From Calvatia gigantea (Eukaryota > Basidiomycota > Agaricomycetes > Agaricales > Lycoperdaceae), in the NCBI GenBank assembly GCA_025093985.1, contig JACAAK010000007.1, forward strand, positions 1,798,001 through 1,862,000: 64,000 nt of DNA, in the 5' to 3' direction. The notes under the pieces were generated by a model. It was not told where the DNA came from and searched no databases. It worked only from the letters and a program-made list of their open reading frames with translations. A program made the translations under genes and the position numbers. Shown here piece by piece: positions 12,001-23,927 of the stretch; positions within the stretch are counted from its first letter, which is position 1, and the number at the start of each line of letters is the position of its first letter.

Positions 12001-15000
12001 AAGGCGAGAAGAATTTTATTCTCAAACAGTCGAAGTCAAAGCCCACTATATCCCATCACTTTGAGAAGGTCAAGCCGAAGATCGGAGAAAGTTCACGGAG
12101 TGTATCTGCAGCCGAGAAGCGGGGCGAGCCAATCCCTGTGCTTGTGACTCAACAAATTTCGCACGTGAAGCCGAAACCTAAAGAGCATTATAAGAACGAG
12201 GCAAAAGTATCTGCAAGTCCCGAAAGCTCTTCAGAGTCGGGCGAATCGGAGTCTGAAAACGAGGCGCCTACTGGTGGCCTTGCTAGTCTTGCAAAGAAGT
12301 TCGCCATGTCTCCCAAAATCAAGAAACATGTCGAACGTCGGCAAATAAAGCATCTTCAAATTTCTATGGGAGAGAACATTGCACTTGCTCGCGTCAAGCA
12401 GCGCGAAGAGGCCCACAGAGCGAAGATGCGAATGAGGCCAGATATCTCAGGTCTCCACCGCATTATACTTTCTTGGGACTATGATCACGACGGGCCGCTG
12501 CCACCAGGTTTTGACCATAAGCTCGCGCCCATTCCGGACGTCTTTACGGATCTCAATCACTTTTATCGTATCTTCGAACCTCTCCTCCTGTTAGAGTGTT
12601 GGGCACAGATCGTGCAAGCCAAAGACGAAATCCCGGAGACCTGCGAGTGTAAAATCGCGTCGAAGCAATATGTAGACGATTGGCTCGAACTTGACATATT
12701 CTTTGAGGCCAATCTGCGGAAAGACTACTACTTTTCCCCGGAAACTGACATCGTCCTTCTCCGCCAGCCCCAAACAAATAAATGTATCCTTGCCAAAACC
12801 AAGAGCTTTATCTCCAACTATCAAGGGGTTCAGGCCTCCCTGCGCTGCTATCTCAAAGCCGGTATTGGTGACCCTGGTCTACTTATAAGTACGTCCTGGA
12901 AAATTAGTAAAGTATTCAGGTGCGCCCTCCTCCCAAAACCTTTCGCCCTCTGACTAATCAGCCTTAGTTTGAGCACCCTCAACCGAGAATGTGCTGCACT
13001 TAAATCTTTGCCTTATTATGATTTTGCTAATACTATACTGCATCCTCGGTTGCAACGCACCACCCCTCCTGAACAGGCGGAGGTGAAGCGGACGATGGAA
13101 CAGTTTAAAATCAACGAGCCTCAGGCAGTAGCTATATTAAAGGGAATGAAAACGGATGGTTTCACACTGATTCAAGGGTATGTACACGGAGCGCAGCGGC
13201 CACCACCAAGGACTTACTCCCGCCTAGACCACCGGGTACTGGCAAGACATCGACAATTTGTGGTCTTGTTTCATTATTCCTCGCTAAGCAGTCAAAACCT
13301 GCTGTGCCTATCCATGTCGGAAATAATGCCCCCGTTCAACGACCACCATTACCGAAAGTTCTATTGTGTGCACCAAGCAACGCAGCGATTGACGAAATAG
13401 CTCGTCGCATCAAGGACGGGTACAAAGGTCCTGAAAAGCGTGGCGATTTGGTTAAAGTGGTTCGCATAGGCGCGGAACAGTCGATGAACAGCCTAGTCAA
13501 GGACATTTCTCTCGATCATCTGGTTGACCAAGCCATAGACCCCCCCAAAGACAGCAATAAGGGTGGAGAGATCACAACGGTCCGAAAGGAGCTTGAAGAA
13601 ATCAGGGCAAAGAAAGATCAGCTTTACAAGGACCTCGAGGAAGGCGCGGACGGTAACCATGCCGCTAAACTCCAAGCGGAAATTGGACAACTCAACGGTC
13701 GCAGGACGGCACTTACCAGTCAAATGGATCGCTTGAAAGACGAGCAGAAATCAGCGTCGCGGACGTTGGACGCCCTACGTCGATCTACGCGGCAGAAGAT
13801 TCTTCTAGATGCAGACGTTATCTGCTCGACATTGTCAGGCGCCGGTCATGAAATCATAGAACAACTCGATTTCGACATGATCATCATCGATGAGGCCGCT
13901 CAAGCCATCGAACTCAGTACATTAATTCCTTTGAAGTACAAGTGCCAACGCTGCATTTTGGTGGGGGATCCTCAGCAACTACCGCCGACCGTGCTCTCTC
14001 AAGAGGTAGGCGAGGAACAATTGTCAGCATCTTCAGTATCATAACGTCGTGCAGGCAAGCAAATATCGGTATAACCAATCCTTATTCGTTCGAATGCAAA
14101 AGTCTCAGCCTGATGCTGTTCATCTACTGAGGTAACTACTCTCAAATTTACATTGAACGGCAACTGAACACAGCCTTGTAGTATCCAATATCGTATGCAC
14201 CCAGACATCAGCCAACTACCGGGCGCAGTCTTTTATCAGGGAAAACTTAAGGACGGCCCGAGGATGGACGAGAAGACGATGCAACCCTGGCACCAAAACC
14301 CTCTGTTTGGGACCTACAAATTCTTCAACATATCCAAAGGTCTTGAGGAAAGCAGTGGCCGATCTATTAAGAATGTAGCGGAGTGCCACGTTGCCGTGGC
14401 TCTTTTCAACCGTCTCAGGATTGAGTACGCGAGGACAAATCTTGACCATCGTGTTGGCATTGTTTCCATGTATCGAGCACAAATTACGGAGCTGAAGCGA
14501 CATTTTGAAAAGCGGTTTGGAAAGGACATTCTTAATCGAGTTGATTTCAACACCGTTGATGGTTTTCAGGGCCAAGAAAAAGATGTCATCATTCTTTCTT
14601 GTGTTCGCGCGGGCCCTGGTTTGCAAACTGTCGGCTTTTTATCAGGTAATTTTGAATTCTTTTCGTGCGCATTCTTCTTGATCACACTCACTTTAGACAC
14701 ACGACGAATGAATGTTGCCCTAACTCGAGCAAAGTCCTCGCTCTTTATACTAGGGAATGCGGCTACTCTGGAGAGAAGCGATATCAAGTGGCATGCGATT
14801 CTGGACGATGCAAGACACCGCTCACGCCTCGTCGAGGTAAATAAGATTTAACTGCATGTATCATCGCGCAAGGTTAGCTGAACCGAACGTATTTGTTATA
14901 CCAGGCTGATCAATCCTACTTCACCAAATCCATCCCGAGCGCTGAACCAAGAACGACTAAGCCTTCAAAACCTACTGTCAAGCCAGCGCCCAATCCTGTA

Positions 15001-15261
15001 CCGACGGATTTATTTCAACCACAAGTTGTCAAGCAAAGCAAACCACCATCTCATGCCAGCCCCAGTTCTAGTAATGCCCCAACGAGCAATAGCATCAGTG
15101 GTCACCACTCAAAACCACGACCCCAAATGATAGGCGTCAAAAGATCAGCAGAAGATTCACCCTCGAGCAGACTAGAAAACGACAGACGCCCACCGCCGCC
15201 TCCAACAAAACGTCCAAAAAAGGCACCGAACATCTTTATACCCAAAGCCAAAAAACCATGA
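9007..15261 (+). CDS. SEN1: Sen1/Senataxin-type superfamily 1 RNA/DNA helicase
   Basis: Nuclear helicase acting in transcription termination and R-loop removal. Starts MENNDVETLLADLRDD at 9007. The long alpha-helical N-terminal domain (to about 11560) includes LIRNIPNVKQPDEKLWYLSW. A disordered Lys/Ser-rich linker (about 11900-12300) precedes the helicase core. Core motifs: motif I PPGTGKTSTICGLV (about 13228-13270, split by an intron just upstream), Ia LLCAPSNAAIDEIARR, a coiled-coil 'prong' insertion (EELEEIRAKKDQLYKDLEE type, 13580-13790), II IIDEAAQAIE, III LVGDPQQLPPTV, IV QYRMHPDIS, V VDGFQGQEKDVI, VI RRMNVALTRAKSSLFILGN. The last exon (14893-15261) is a basic tail, KRPKKAPNIFIPKAKK, which looks like an NLS. 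About 1,900 residues with many small introns. Confidence 0.95.
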
Positions 15262-15391
15262 GATAATGCCAGAAGGAAGAGCAAACATTACGCACTCCCG
15301 CAGTCTACAGATGCGACACACCACATTGATGAAACAATAAATTATATCTACTTCATGTATATACATAACACAGTCCCACATAATCATCGCA

Positions 15392-18300
15392 TCAACTTCG
15401 AAGACCCTCTGCCTTCACTGCCGGCAACTCCCAACCTTCCGGACCAAAGCGCGGAACGGTCATGAGGGTGCCATCAGTCCTTTTAAAAGGTTTGGAGTAT
15501 GTACACATAGTTGATTTTCCAAGAGAGGAGAGCCAGGCAGGATTGACCAACGTTAGCCCTACACAAGGCATGACCAAAACCCTCCTGCAACTTTTGGGTA
15601 AAAACATACCTTTAATAAATACCTGTGTTGTTCGGACAACCTCTTGGAAGACAATGTAATCAGGTGGCGGTCGATCTGCCAGGACCGATGACGGGTGGAG
15701 GAAAACGTCCTCGGGAATCCCAATAGCTCGGTAAGGTGTACCATGGCTATTGCTGAATCGTGCCCCAGAGGAGTGATTATGATCAACGAGATCCTTGCGA
15801 ACGGCAACTTGGTCGATGAAAGCCGCGGCAATGAGTTGCCTGAGTACCTTGATCTAAACCAGGCAGGGCGTGGGCATAGGCATCCATAGTCACTGTAACA
15901 TGTTGGCTGACCTGAATTTTATTTGGTGGCGACAGCCTCGGCGAAGATTGGACATTCACTTCCGGGAAGTACATATGCATAATATTGCCGACTTGTATTC
16001 GAAGTTTATGTATTTCCTCCATTGCCTGTCGAGCTTGGTGGGATCACAAAAAAAATAACACAATAGAATGGTGCTTACCTTGAACCTCACAAAATGGTCG
16101 GAACAAAAATCATATCCTCCACCATGATACTCGTATGCACCAACAACTGACAGGATTTTCAAAGTGTCGCTAGTGAAGTCCCCTAGGGACGCATGTTTCT
16201 ACAACGATTGAGTGAGTTTTGACCAAGCATCATGCCTATTGGCTTACGTGCTGAACCTGGAAGTATGCTTTCTTCTGCAGCCGCCTCAATTCCTTAGCTT
16301 TCGCTGCCTCACTTGTCAAGTGAGACGAATTCGCGTCCTCGTGGTCATCCTGACCGTCCGCATCTGTCCCAATCGCTTCCTCGAATAAGAAAGGATCTCC
16401 AACAGACATGGCTGAAACAATGGCAATGACATAAGGAAAGCATTGTTGATGTTGGCCTGCAGCGAGCATTCGAGAATAACGAGGAGAGAGCGGAAATAGC
16501 GCCATTGTCCTGCCGAGATCTGTTATTTGATTTGTCGCCGGGCCAAGTTGGTGTTGAATAGAAGTTGACTTATTCAAAGCTCCAAGGTGCATCAGCACTT
16601 TCTCTGCTTGGTGAAGTGCAAAACGATCCGGGGGTGTGGGGAAGGGGAAATTGACAACAGCATCTATATGCATATTCTTCATTTGTAGAACCACACCTTC
16701 GATGGGTGCCCGCAGAATCTCGGGTGGGGTAAACGCTTGGAAGTAGTGTTCGAAAAGGGCAGACGAATAAAGTCGATAGCAATGGCCTGGACCAGTACGT
16801 CCAGCACGACCGGCCCTCTGCGCTACCGAGGCCTTTGATATCCAGGTGACCTGAAATGCTTGGATGCCGTTGGCTGCATCGTATCTACGCTAAGGAAGGC
16901 TTCAGAGAGACTTCCACTATAGAATTGATTCCTACCCACCTCCTTCGCTCTGCCACAATCCACAACGTATTTGATTCCAGGTATCGTCAAAGACGTCTCG
17001 GCAACGTTGGTGGCCACGACGACTAACCTCGCATCGGCGGGTGGAGGTTTAAAAACCTCCATCTGCTTTTCACTCGGTAGCAGAGAGTAGAGGGGAACAA
17101 TATGCATCGGAACTACAAAGATATGGATAAAGAGCCGGTGCGTGGGTATTGTGAGAGCAACTAACCTTCAGTCTCTTCCGTCCAAGTGCCGAGTTCCTGG
17201 TTAAGATCCTCATCGACATCACTTTCTATATTCTCTTCACTGTCGTCACCAATGCCTTCATCCAAATCAACTTGAGTTCGATCCTCAACGTTGAGATCAA
17301 TGTCTTCAGCCTCGAGGACAACTAAACACAAGTGTCAGTAGGGAGCTTAAGAGTACCTGTGAAGCTCGACACCTTGCTGAGGATTAATGGTAGGACTCTG
17401 AGCCTCTTCAATTTCGCGAGAGTGCCGTGAGGCGGCGAACCTTCGACCGTCGCGTTGATTTTTCCTTTGCTGGAGGGCCCTCCGTCCGTATCGTTCCTCA
17501 AGGCGCCGACAAACGCCAGTAATTTCGTTTTGACCGGTTAGGAATATAAGGATACCACCTGGTGGTAGACGGGTGTGAATCTTAGAAGCCTTCTTGATCG
17601 CTTCTGTAACATAATCAGGGGATGTTCGGCGACTGAAGTGAACTGTGACAGGGTGTTGACGAGCTGCTACGTTGATAATAGGAGGAGGCACGGAAAAAAG
17701 TGTTTTGTTCTCGGCAAAATCACTGACGTGGAGGGTTGCGGACATAATGATCAATCGCAGGGGCTATAAAAGATTGTCAGATGGATGTAAATGCAGTCTT
17801 AGACGGACAACGAACATTTGCCCCTTCTTCGCCCTTTAACCACATTTCCTCGCGCAATTTGATGACACGACTCAATACGCCAATGAGAATATCAGTGTTT
17901 ATACTCCTTTCGTGTGCTTCGTCAATGATGACGACGGAATATTTCTTCAACAAGAAATCGGTGGCGAGTTCACGCAGGAGAACACCATCTGTCATGAACT
18001 TTATCGATGTTGAAGGCGATACTGTAGCATCGTAACGTATCTGATAGGAGACTTGCGACGAGGTCAATGACAATTCATATGCGACCCGGTTTGCCATAGA
18101 AATGGCAGCTACTCGGCGTGGTTGCGTCACGCCAATCATTCCGGGGTTTTCTAGTCCGTGTAAGTACGCCTCAGATTGATTGAAACAAGGAATTGTTTTA
18201 CCGCTATCAGGATTTCCAAAGCCTGCCTCGTATAGAAACTGAGGAACCTGTGTCGTCTTCCCGCTGCCAGTTTCACCGGAAATAATCACCACTGGGTTCA

Positions 18301-19453
18301 ACATTATAGTCTCCATAATAGCTTGCTCCTCGGTCACTATGGGGAGCATAAAGCGGGCCTCTGCAATTTCGGGTGGGCGGTTGATGGTTCTATTTTTAGT
18401 GTGAAACTCGTCACCCTCTCCCTCGCCTCCAGAGCTCCTTTTCCTCAGAATGCGCCGTGAAAACGCTGTCGTAGGGAGTACAAGATCTTCTCCCAGGGGA
18501 CCTCGCATTTTTTCCGACTCGCCCACCTTCCTTCTTTTTGTGGGACGCTCGACAGGAAGTGACACCGATGACAATATTTCATCGCCAGCCTGTGCGGGGT
18601 TCGCAGCATATCCTTTAGACAAGGAAAGTTGCTTTGTTGCCCACTCTTTGAAGCCGAGTTTCTTCGGCCTTTGTTTCTGCCGCAGTTCTTCATTGTTATC
18701 GCCGGAACCTTCGCCTTCGCCATCTTCCTCCCCGCTTCCTCTCCCCCCATTGTCACCGCTCTTTTTTCCTTCTCCTTCGCCTTCCCCGTCTGACGATGAG
18801 CCGTCAGTAGAATGTGAATAACCGGAAGATGCGCCTGACTCGCTGATTTGCATGGTTTGCTGGGGTCGTCTCCTCTTCTCAGTTTGGCCTCGTATGACAT
18901 ACTTCACTTGGAGATCCTCGTTCTTCTCGGCGCGCTCTCGGTGCGTCGAGGGCTTTCCAGATCCCAAATTTGAAGATGATTGCAATAATGTTGAATCAAC
19001 TTCAACCTGGGATTTTCTGCTATCTGTTAACCTTCCTTCGTTGCGTATGGGAGGACCACGTACGCCAATTTTTCAAAGATCAGAACCCGCTCTTCTTTCT
19101 TCAACTTTTTGTCCTGGTATAACATGAGTGTCCGTGCACTCGGACAAGAATACGAACTCTACATACAATATATTTTTCCAGTCGCTTCTTTTTTTTGCTA
19201 CTCCAGTTGTCTGATTGTGCGCGAAGCTAGGAGGGCGGACGGTGAGTTCAAGCGAGTCTCGAGAAATTTGGTTGTGTACCTCCTGCCTCAAACGCTCTCG
19301 CCTGTCTGGTTCCCTTTCTTGCGCAGACTTCTGGGTGACGATTTCGGCGTTTGGATCAATGTCTTCTGTATGTTGCTCTTTTCGCTTCTTCAGCTTTCCC
19401 TTCTTTCTTGTCCCGGCCGTTGACCGCCTAGCTTTAGCGTTGTATTCTTGCAT
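15392..19453 (-). CDS. ECM16: DEAH-box RNA helicase Ecm16/Dhr1 (DHX37), 40S ribosome biogenesis
   Basis: Nucleolar helicase that displaces U3 snoRNA from pre-18S rRNA. Starts [20 protein letters not shown] at 19453, as in DHX37 orthologues. A long acidic/Ser-Gly linker ([14 protein letters not shown] around 18740) precedes the DEAH core: [20 protein letters not shown] (motif I), [15 protein letters not shown] (Ia), [24 protein letters not shown] (II), [10 protein letters not shown] (III), [30 protein letters not shown] (V) and [20 protein letters not shown] (VI). The winged-helix/ratchet and OB-fold parts follow ([19 protein letters not shown]...). It ends at the TGA at 15392, facing SEN1 with 130 bp between stops. 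At least ten introns. Identification rests on the N-terminus and on the large insertion between RecA domain motifs. Confidence 0.93.
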
Positions 19454-19751
19454 TACTGGTGGCGTACCGTCGTTCCGGATCGTTTAGAGATTATGAAGCT
19501 CAAACCCAGGAGCGGAACATATGTACCAAGGCCAAATCAAAATTATTTGGGATTGGCTCATCCATCAATTCAATGAAATAGCACGTGATGATCGCCCAAT
19601 GCGTCGGGTCCATCAAAAACGGTTCAGAGAACATTAGACATAAGTACATACAACATACTTAAGGAACACGTAAGGTGGGATAAATGCCAAAGCACTAAGA
19701 TACACATTCCTTATTTACTAGGCTTAATACAAATAAACCAATATTATATGA

Positions 19752-22535
19752 TTAATGCCTCGAGCCTCGCCTCGTTCGGGGCTTAGATGATGCCTTTTTC
19801 GACGGGCGTGGCCGCGAGGAAGAAACCGAAGCTGAAGATGTGCACTCCTTGGGCCGGGACTCTGGGCCAGGCGTCTGACCACGTTTGGACATAGCCGATG
19901 CGGAGTCGACTTCGCTCCCCTCATCGGAAAACTCACCCTTTTCGGCCTCGCTATCAGAGGAAGGAGCATGGTATGAAATGGCAGCTTTTTCTTTTCCTTT
20001 ATCCTTGGATCGCTGAGTCCTGTCCTGCGCTCTTCGTTGGGGACGACGTTCGACGGACGCTCTAAGAGGCTGAGCGGGCGAGGATTCATATTCGTCACTT
20101 TCCGACCAACCATTGGCCCTTTCATCAACGTGGAAAGAGACTCTCCTCCCCCGAGACCGGCTTCTCGATACAAGGGACTTTCGCCGTTCCCTAGGCTTAA
20201 TGGGTGAAGAAGGTGGTTCAGGGGAACTTGGGGGTAAGGTTGCCTTTGACATGGAGGGGTCGAAACCATAAGGATATGGATGTGGATGATCAGGCGTCGA
20301 ATGCATAAAGCCCGGACCGACAGATGAGAATCTATGGTGTGTTGGAGTGTAGGAATATACTGGCCCAGGTGTGCTCGAATGTGATGGGGTCCATAGTAGG
20401 GCAGCGAGTTGTTGCATGGCCTGGGTAACAATTTGTTGGGCCCGCGGATCCGCAATGGGTTGGTACAGGCCGGGATGGTGTAATGGTGTCGCGTGAGGGG
20501 TGTAAGGGGGTTGTATATTTGAGGATGTTGAGACTGAAGCAAAACGTCGGGTGGTACGATGGCGTTGGTAATTTATGTCTTCCTCTGAGCTCGATTGACT
20601 GTCATGGTCGGAAGGAGTGACGTGTCTCGATTTCGACGGGGGACGTTGGGAAGGATAGTGGTGTACGGTGCGGGTTGCCCGGACTGACAGCGTATCAGCC
20701 ACAATCTCATCAGGCTGCGCGAGAGGCTCACCATTTGTGACCTCGCGAGGTTTTGATGTCGTTCTACCCTTTGTGGCGGTTGTAGGGACCCCCGGAAGCC
20801 GGGACGTTTCATGCTCAGACGAAGTGCGCTTGCGTTTTTGGCTCGTCCGGTTCTTCAGTGAAAGTGCATCACGTGAAATAACTGGTTGATCTGGCATAGG
20901 AGGTGTCGGGGTGGTGGGCCGTTCTCCAATTTCTGGACTGACATTTGGAGGGTTTGCAATTAAAGAATCGCCCCTTGAAACAGCTTTGCGTTCGTTTTGT
21001 GACGTTGGCCGCACCTTGTGAACAACCTGAGTTTTACCTCTGGATTCTGCTGCTTTTTCTGTGGCTTTTTGGGAGGTCTTTGGTTTTGCGAGAGGTTTCT
21101 TTGCGGGAGAAGCTTTCGCTGGGGACTTTTGCGATGGTGACTTTCTCCTTGTAGTTTTGACCGGAGAACCGGGCTGGGGTAGGTGAGATGCGTCCGTCTC
21201 GATTGGAGCCAGCCGAGGTGGCAAGGTGCGGATTACTACCTCGGGCACAAAACATAAAGCTCTGCTGCGGGCACGAGCCACTGCGAGAACAGATGGCGGT
21301 GGTGGCGGTGGAGGGGGCGATGGAGAATAGGATGCTGGACCAAGTGCAGAGATTTCATCGTCAGATATTTCAATAACTTCTGGGGTTGGAGATCGTGGGA
21401 TTGGGCGTTGGTTTGGAGTTTTGGATTTAGAAAAGACGGGGGCTTTCGCGGTCGCCACGGCGGGTACAGAGTCAACAGGAAGGTAGGAAGGTGGCCGAGG
21501 AGGCGAGGGAATGGTACGAGTAGGGTTGGGACCATCGATGGATGAATGAGAAAGGGGGGGAGTATGCAATTGGGTTGGTGGGGTTCGTCTCTTAACCTGC
21601 GGGAGTTTTGGGGGAACGAATGATTCAACGTATTCAACTTCAAAGTCGGATTCGTCTTCTGACGAGCTTTGAGTATTGTCGGCAACGACAACCATACTGG
21701 CTTCCGTGGGTTCCCAATTATCGAGCTCATCGTCTGACGCAGAGTCCTCTCGAGCAGATTCATACACAGACGAACTTGTGGCGGGCCGGTCACCGATACT
21801 GCTACGCTCCTCGTTATCATCGTCGTCGAAATCGTCGTTCACTATTGGGGAAGGAGATAGTGTGGGACCGACAAGAGTGCCGTGAGATGGCTCTAAGTCC
21901 TCGTCCTCCACTTCACTCCCGTACTCCTCCCTCCTGCGCTCCTCAGCCTCTAGAAACTCTTGTAAATCGTTGGAACCGCTTGAACCACGATTCTCAGCTG
22001 CCGTCGGGATTGGTTGCAGCCCCTTGGCAAATAGTTCCTCCAGGATATCAGGTCCGTCGGTGAATGCGTCCAACTCGTCCTGGCCTTCCTCGTCCTCAGA
22101 TGATTCTTCAGCCTGAGAATCATCTCCAACCGCGCCTTCTGAACCTCCCACGGCGAGTGCCTCTCCAAAGTTGAACTTACGGGTTGTCCTCCAAAATCCA
22201 TTATCTTTCACGATTTCTCCCGTTCGTATATCAACAATATCGTCTTCGTCCAATCTCCGCGAATACCGTTCGGCAAGCTGAGACCAAGTATCCAGAAGTC
22301 GTGTTCGGGATGCCTCCCGCTCCTTTTGCATATCCAGTGCCGACCCCGCCGCACAGACAGATAACCGCGAGCTAGATGAGCGCGAGACAGAAGCTAGCCT
22401 TGGACGTTTTGGTGGTGGTGCAACATCTGCTCCGGAAGATAAATGCGGCGGTGGCGATGCGGAGGGGGTAATGAGTGGTGGTCGAGAGCTATCTTTGCCG
22501 GACGCAACAGCCATTTGATAACTGCTCGCAGCCAT
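19752..22535 (-). CDS. SCM3: Probable Scm3-type CENP-A chaperone / centromere protein
   Basis: A single-exon protein of 927 residues starting MAASSYQMAVASG. The recognisable part is residues about 75-120: RLLDTWSQLAERYSRRLDE joined to DDIVDIRTGEIVKDNGFWR. This matches the fungal Scm3 signature as I recall it (W..+..+Y....DEIDL.TGEIV.D.GHLR), which places the Cse4/CENP-A histone at centromeres. The remaining 800 residues are acidic, Pro/Ser-rich and apparently disordered, ending with a basic AT-hook-like stretch (RPRPSKKASSKPRTRRG). It is much longer than yeast Scm3 (about 220) but other fungal members also have long tails. The absence of introns is unusual here. Likely nuclear. The call depends on one motif. 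Confidence 0.6.
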   Translation of the reverse strand: MAASSYQMAVASGKDSSRPPLITPSASPPPHLSSGADVAPPPKRPRLASVSRSSSSRLSVCAAGSALDMQKEREASRTRLLDTWSQLAERYSRRLDEDDIVDIRTGEIVKDNGFWRTTRKFNFGEALAVGGSEGAVGDDSQAEESSEDEEGQDELDAFTDGPDILEELFAKGLQPIPTAAENRGSSGSNDLQEFLEAEERRREEYGSEVEDEDLEPSHGTLVGPTLSPSPIVNDDFDDDDNEERSSIGDRPATSSSVYESAREDSASDDELDNWEPTEASMVVVADNTQSSSEDESDFEVEYVESFVPPKLPQVKRRTPPTQLHTPPLSHSSIDGPNPTRTIPSPPRPPSYLPVDSVPAVATAKAPVFSKSKTPNQRPIPRSPTPEVIEISDDEISALGPASYSPSPPPPPPPPSVLAVARARSRALCFVPEVVIRTLPPRLAPIETDASHLPQPGSPVKTTRRKSPSQKSPAKASPAKKPLAKPKTSQKATEKAAESRGKTQVVHKVRPTSQNERKAVSRGDSLIANPPNVSPEIGERPTTPTPPMPDQPVISRDALSLKNRTSQKRKRTSSEHETSRLPGVPTTATKGRTTSKPREVTNGEPLAQPDEIVADTLSVRATRTVHHYPSQRPPSKSRHVTPSDHDSQSSSEEDINYQRHRTTRRFASVSTSSNIQPPYTPHATPLHHPGLYQPIADPRAQQIVTQAMQQLAALLWTPSHSSTPGPVYSYTPTHHRFSSVGPGFMHSTPDHPHPYPYGFDPSMSKATLPPSSPEPPSSPIKPRERRKSLVSRSRSRGRRVSFHVDERANGWSESDEYESSPAQPLRASVERRPQRRAQDRTQRSKDKGKEKAAISYHAPSSDSEAEKGEFSDEGSEVDSASAMSKRGQTPGPESRPKECTSSASVSSSRPRPSKKASSKPRTRRGSRH

Positions 22536-23473
22536 AGTTAGGTAAAGACAGAACCTGCGGAAGTCGTCTTCACGGGATGTCTGTCAGAACGCGAGCTCTC
22601 AGCTGGGTGTTGGTCACGTGCAGCTAACACGCCAGACTTATTATCGAGAACTTTGGACTCGCCTGCGCGTAGACTGCGTCCTTGCAAGTTGTCAGATAGA
22701 TTCCTGTCGTTGCCTCTCCATTAACTATATCAAACCACTATACGGAGACACTACATATAACTATCATGCTCCGATAGCTCAATCCTGCCTCATCTTCTTC
22801 CAATATTTTTTGATATCTGCCGTGAGGCCTCGAGCGTGACCGCACGCGCTTGAACCGCGCTGCTGATACGTTGAGTGCGGACTGATGATTGATTGCAGAG
22901 CTGCACCCTAATGGTAACTGGAATATATACTGAGAATTAGTTTTTTGGTAGGACCGGCGCCAAACAGACAACCCAGATTATTACGAATCCCAAATCCTAG
23001 AACTCTTGCTATAGAAGGTGCAAGATCTTGGGGGAGGGGTCAGGTGTTGTTCACATCCATGTTATCTCGCACACGAAAATCCATCTACCAGAAATCTATG
23101 CATGATGGACGAGGTTCTACAGAGGGCCCAAAACAGAACAGCACAGGGGGGGATGCGGGAAGCCCAAAGGAAGAAAGCCAATCTTCTTAATACTAAACAG
23201 GCGAACTGTACTACTCAACTCGAAGGTTGGCTCGATAGCACCAGAAATCCGGTTGCTCTCCTGGTTGTAAATTTGTATTTTGAACGACGTCCACATCATT
23301 CTACCCCATGACGTCCCATACGTGGCATGAAACGAAGACCCCTGTCTTAGGCAGATAGCTTCATCCCTTCCCTTGTGGCATTAACAAAGCGACACCCCGG
23401 GGCCCACATGCTCCAGCAGTAGGGATGCTTAAAACGGACGGAACTACAAAGGGATATTGGGGGATTTGCTGGG
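22536..23473. other. Intergenic stretch without a supported gene
   Basis: 938 bases between the Scm3-like gene and the small mitochondrial gene. Short frames occur on both strands (22738-22971 minus, 22945-23311 plus) but none has a recognisable domain, biased composition or splice structure. I checked for tRNA A/B boxes and found no foldable tRNA. Confidence 0.5.
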
Positions 23474-23927
23474 TTACGATGTCTTCGAGTTGGGTTTGTT
23501 AGCTTTCAGTATTCGCTCCTCGTCGACTGAGAGCGTCAGAAATGCGGCTTTTTGCTCCAACCCCCATCTTCTGATCTAATGGAGGAATTAATGTCATGAG
23601 TATTTAGCTTCAACGACAAGCGAGGTGGGTCCTAACTGGCTGGAACACATGATCTCGGTCTCCGAAATCATAAAAAAACACAGAATATATCACAATACCT
23701 AACAAAACGCTATAAACAATATCCCGATATGGCTCATGAGGAGTAAACTCACTAGGAATAATAGTGAAGGTCAACAATCGCGAGCCAATATAAACCCAAG
23801 GTGGTCGGAAATCCTCGACTCCCTCATGAACCTGGTATCTTGGTCGAGAAGAATTAGTGGATTGAAAACGCAGGTTTCGGATGTTGGTGCGTCCGAGAGT
23901 AAGTTTCTGGGTATTTCGTAGCAGCAT
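23474..23927 (-). CDS. Small mitochondrial single-pass membrane protein, family not recognised
   Basis: Three exons join cleanly into roughly 110 residues. Exon 1 starts MLLRNTQKLTLGRTNIRNLR at 23927, a typical mitochondrial presequence (Arg-rich, no acids) with likely cleavage near LRFQS. Exon 1 ends at RLLTFTIIP. Intron 1 is 23699-23752 (54 nt, GTGAGT...TTAG). Exon 2 reads IVIYSVFFYDFGDRDHVFQP. Intron 2 (donor GTTAGG) leads to IRRWGLEQKAAFLTLSVDEE and the stop at 23474. The hydrophobic run across the first junction is one membrane helix. The short length, presequence and single helix suit an inner-membrane subunit or assembly factor, but I do not recognise the family and assign no function. 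It is easily missed because no exon exceeds about 60 codons. Confidence 0.7.

Noticed and set aside
15262..15391. Overlapping convergent transcripts of SEN1 and ECM16 as an antisense regulatory unit
   Set aside because: 130 bp between stops makes 3' UTR overlap likely, but this is ordinary in compact fungal genomes and nothing in the sequence marks it as special.
19724..20542. Long open frame (272 codons) antisense-parallel within the Scm3-like gene
   Set aside because: It is a shifted-frame shadow of the low-complexity Pro/Ser/Arg tail and has no domain.
22740..22880. tRNA-like D-arm and T-arm fragments
   Set aside because: The GGTTCAAGC loop cannot form the required G53:C61 closing pair and no cloverleaf can be drawn.
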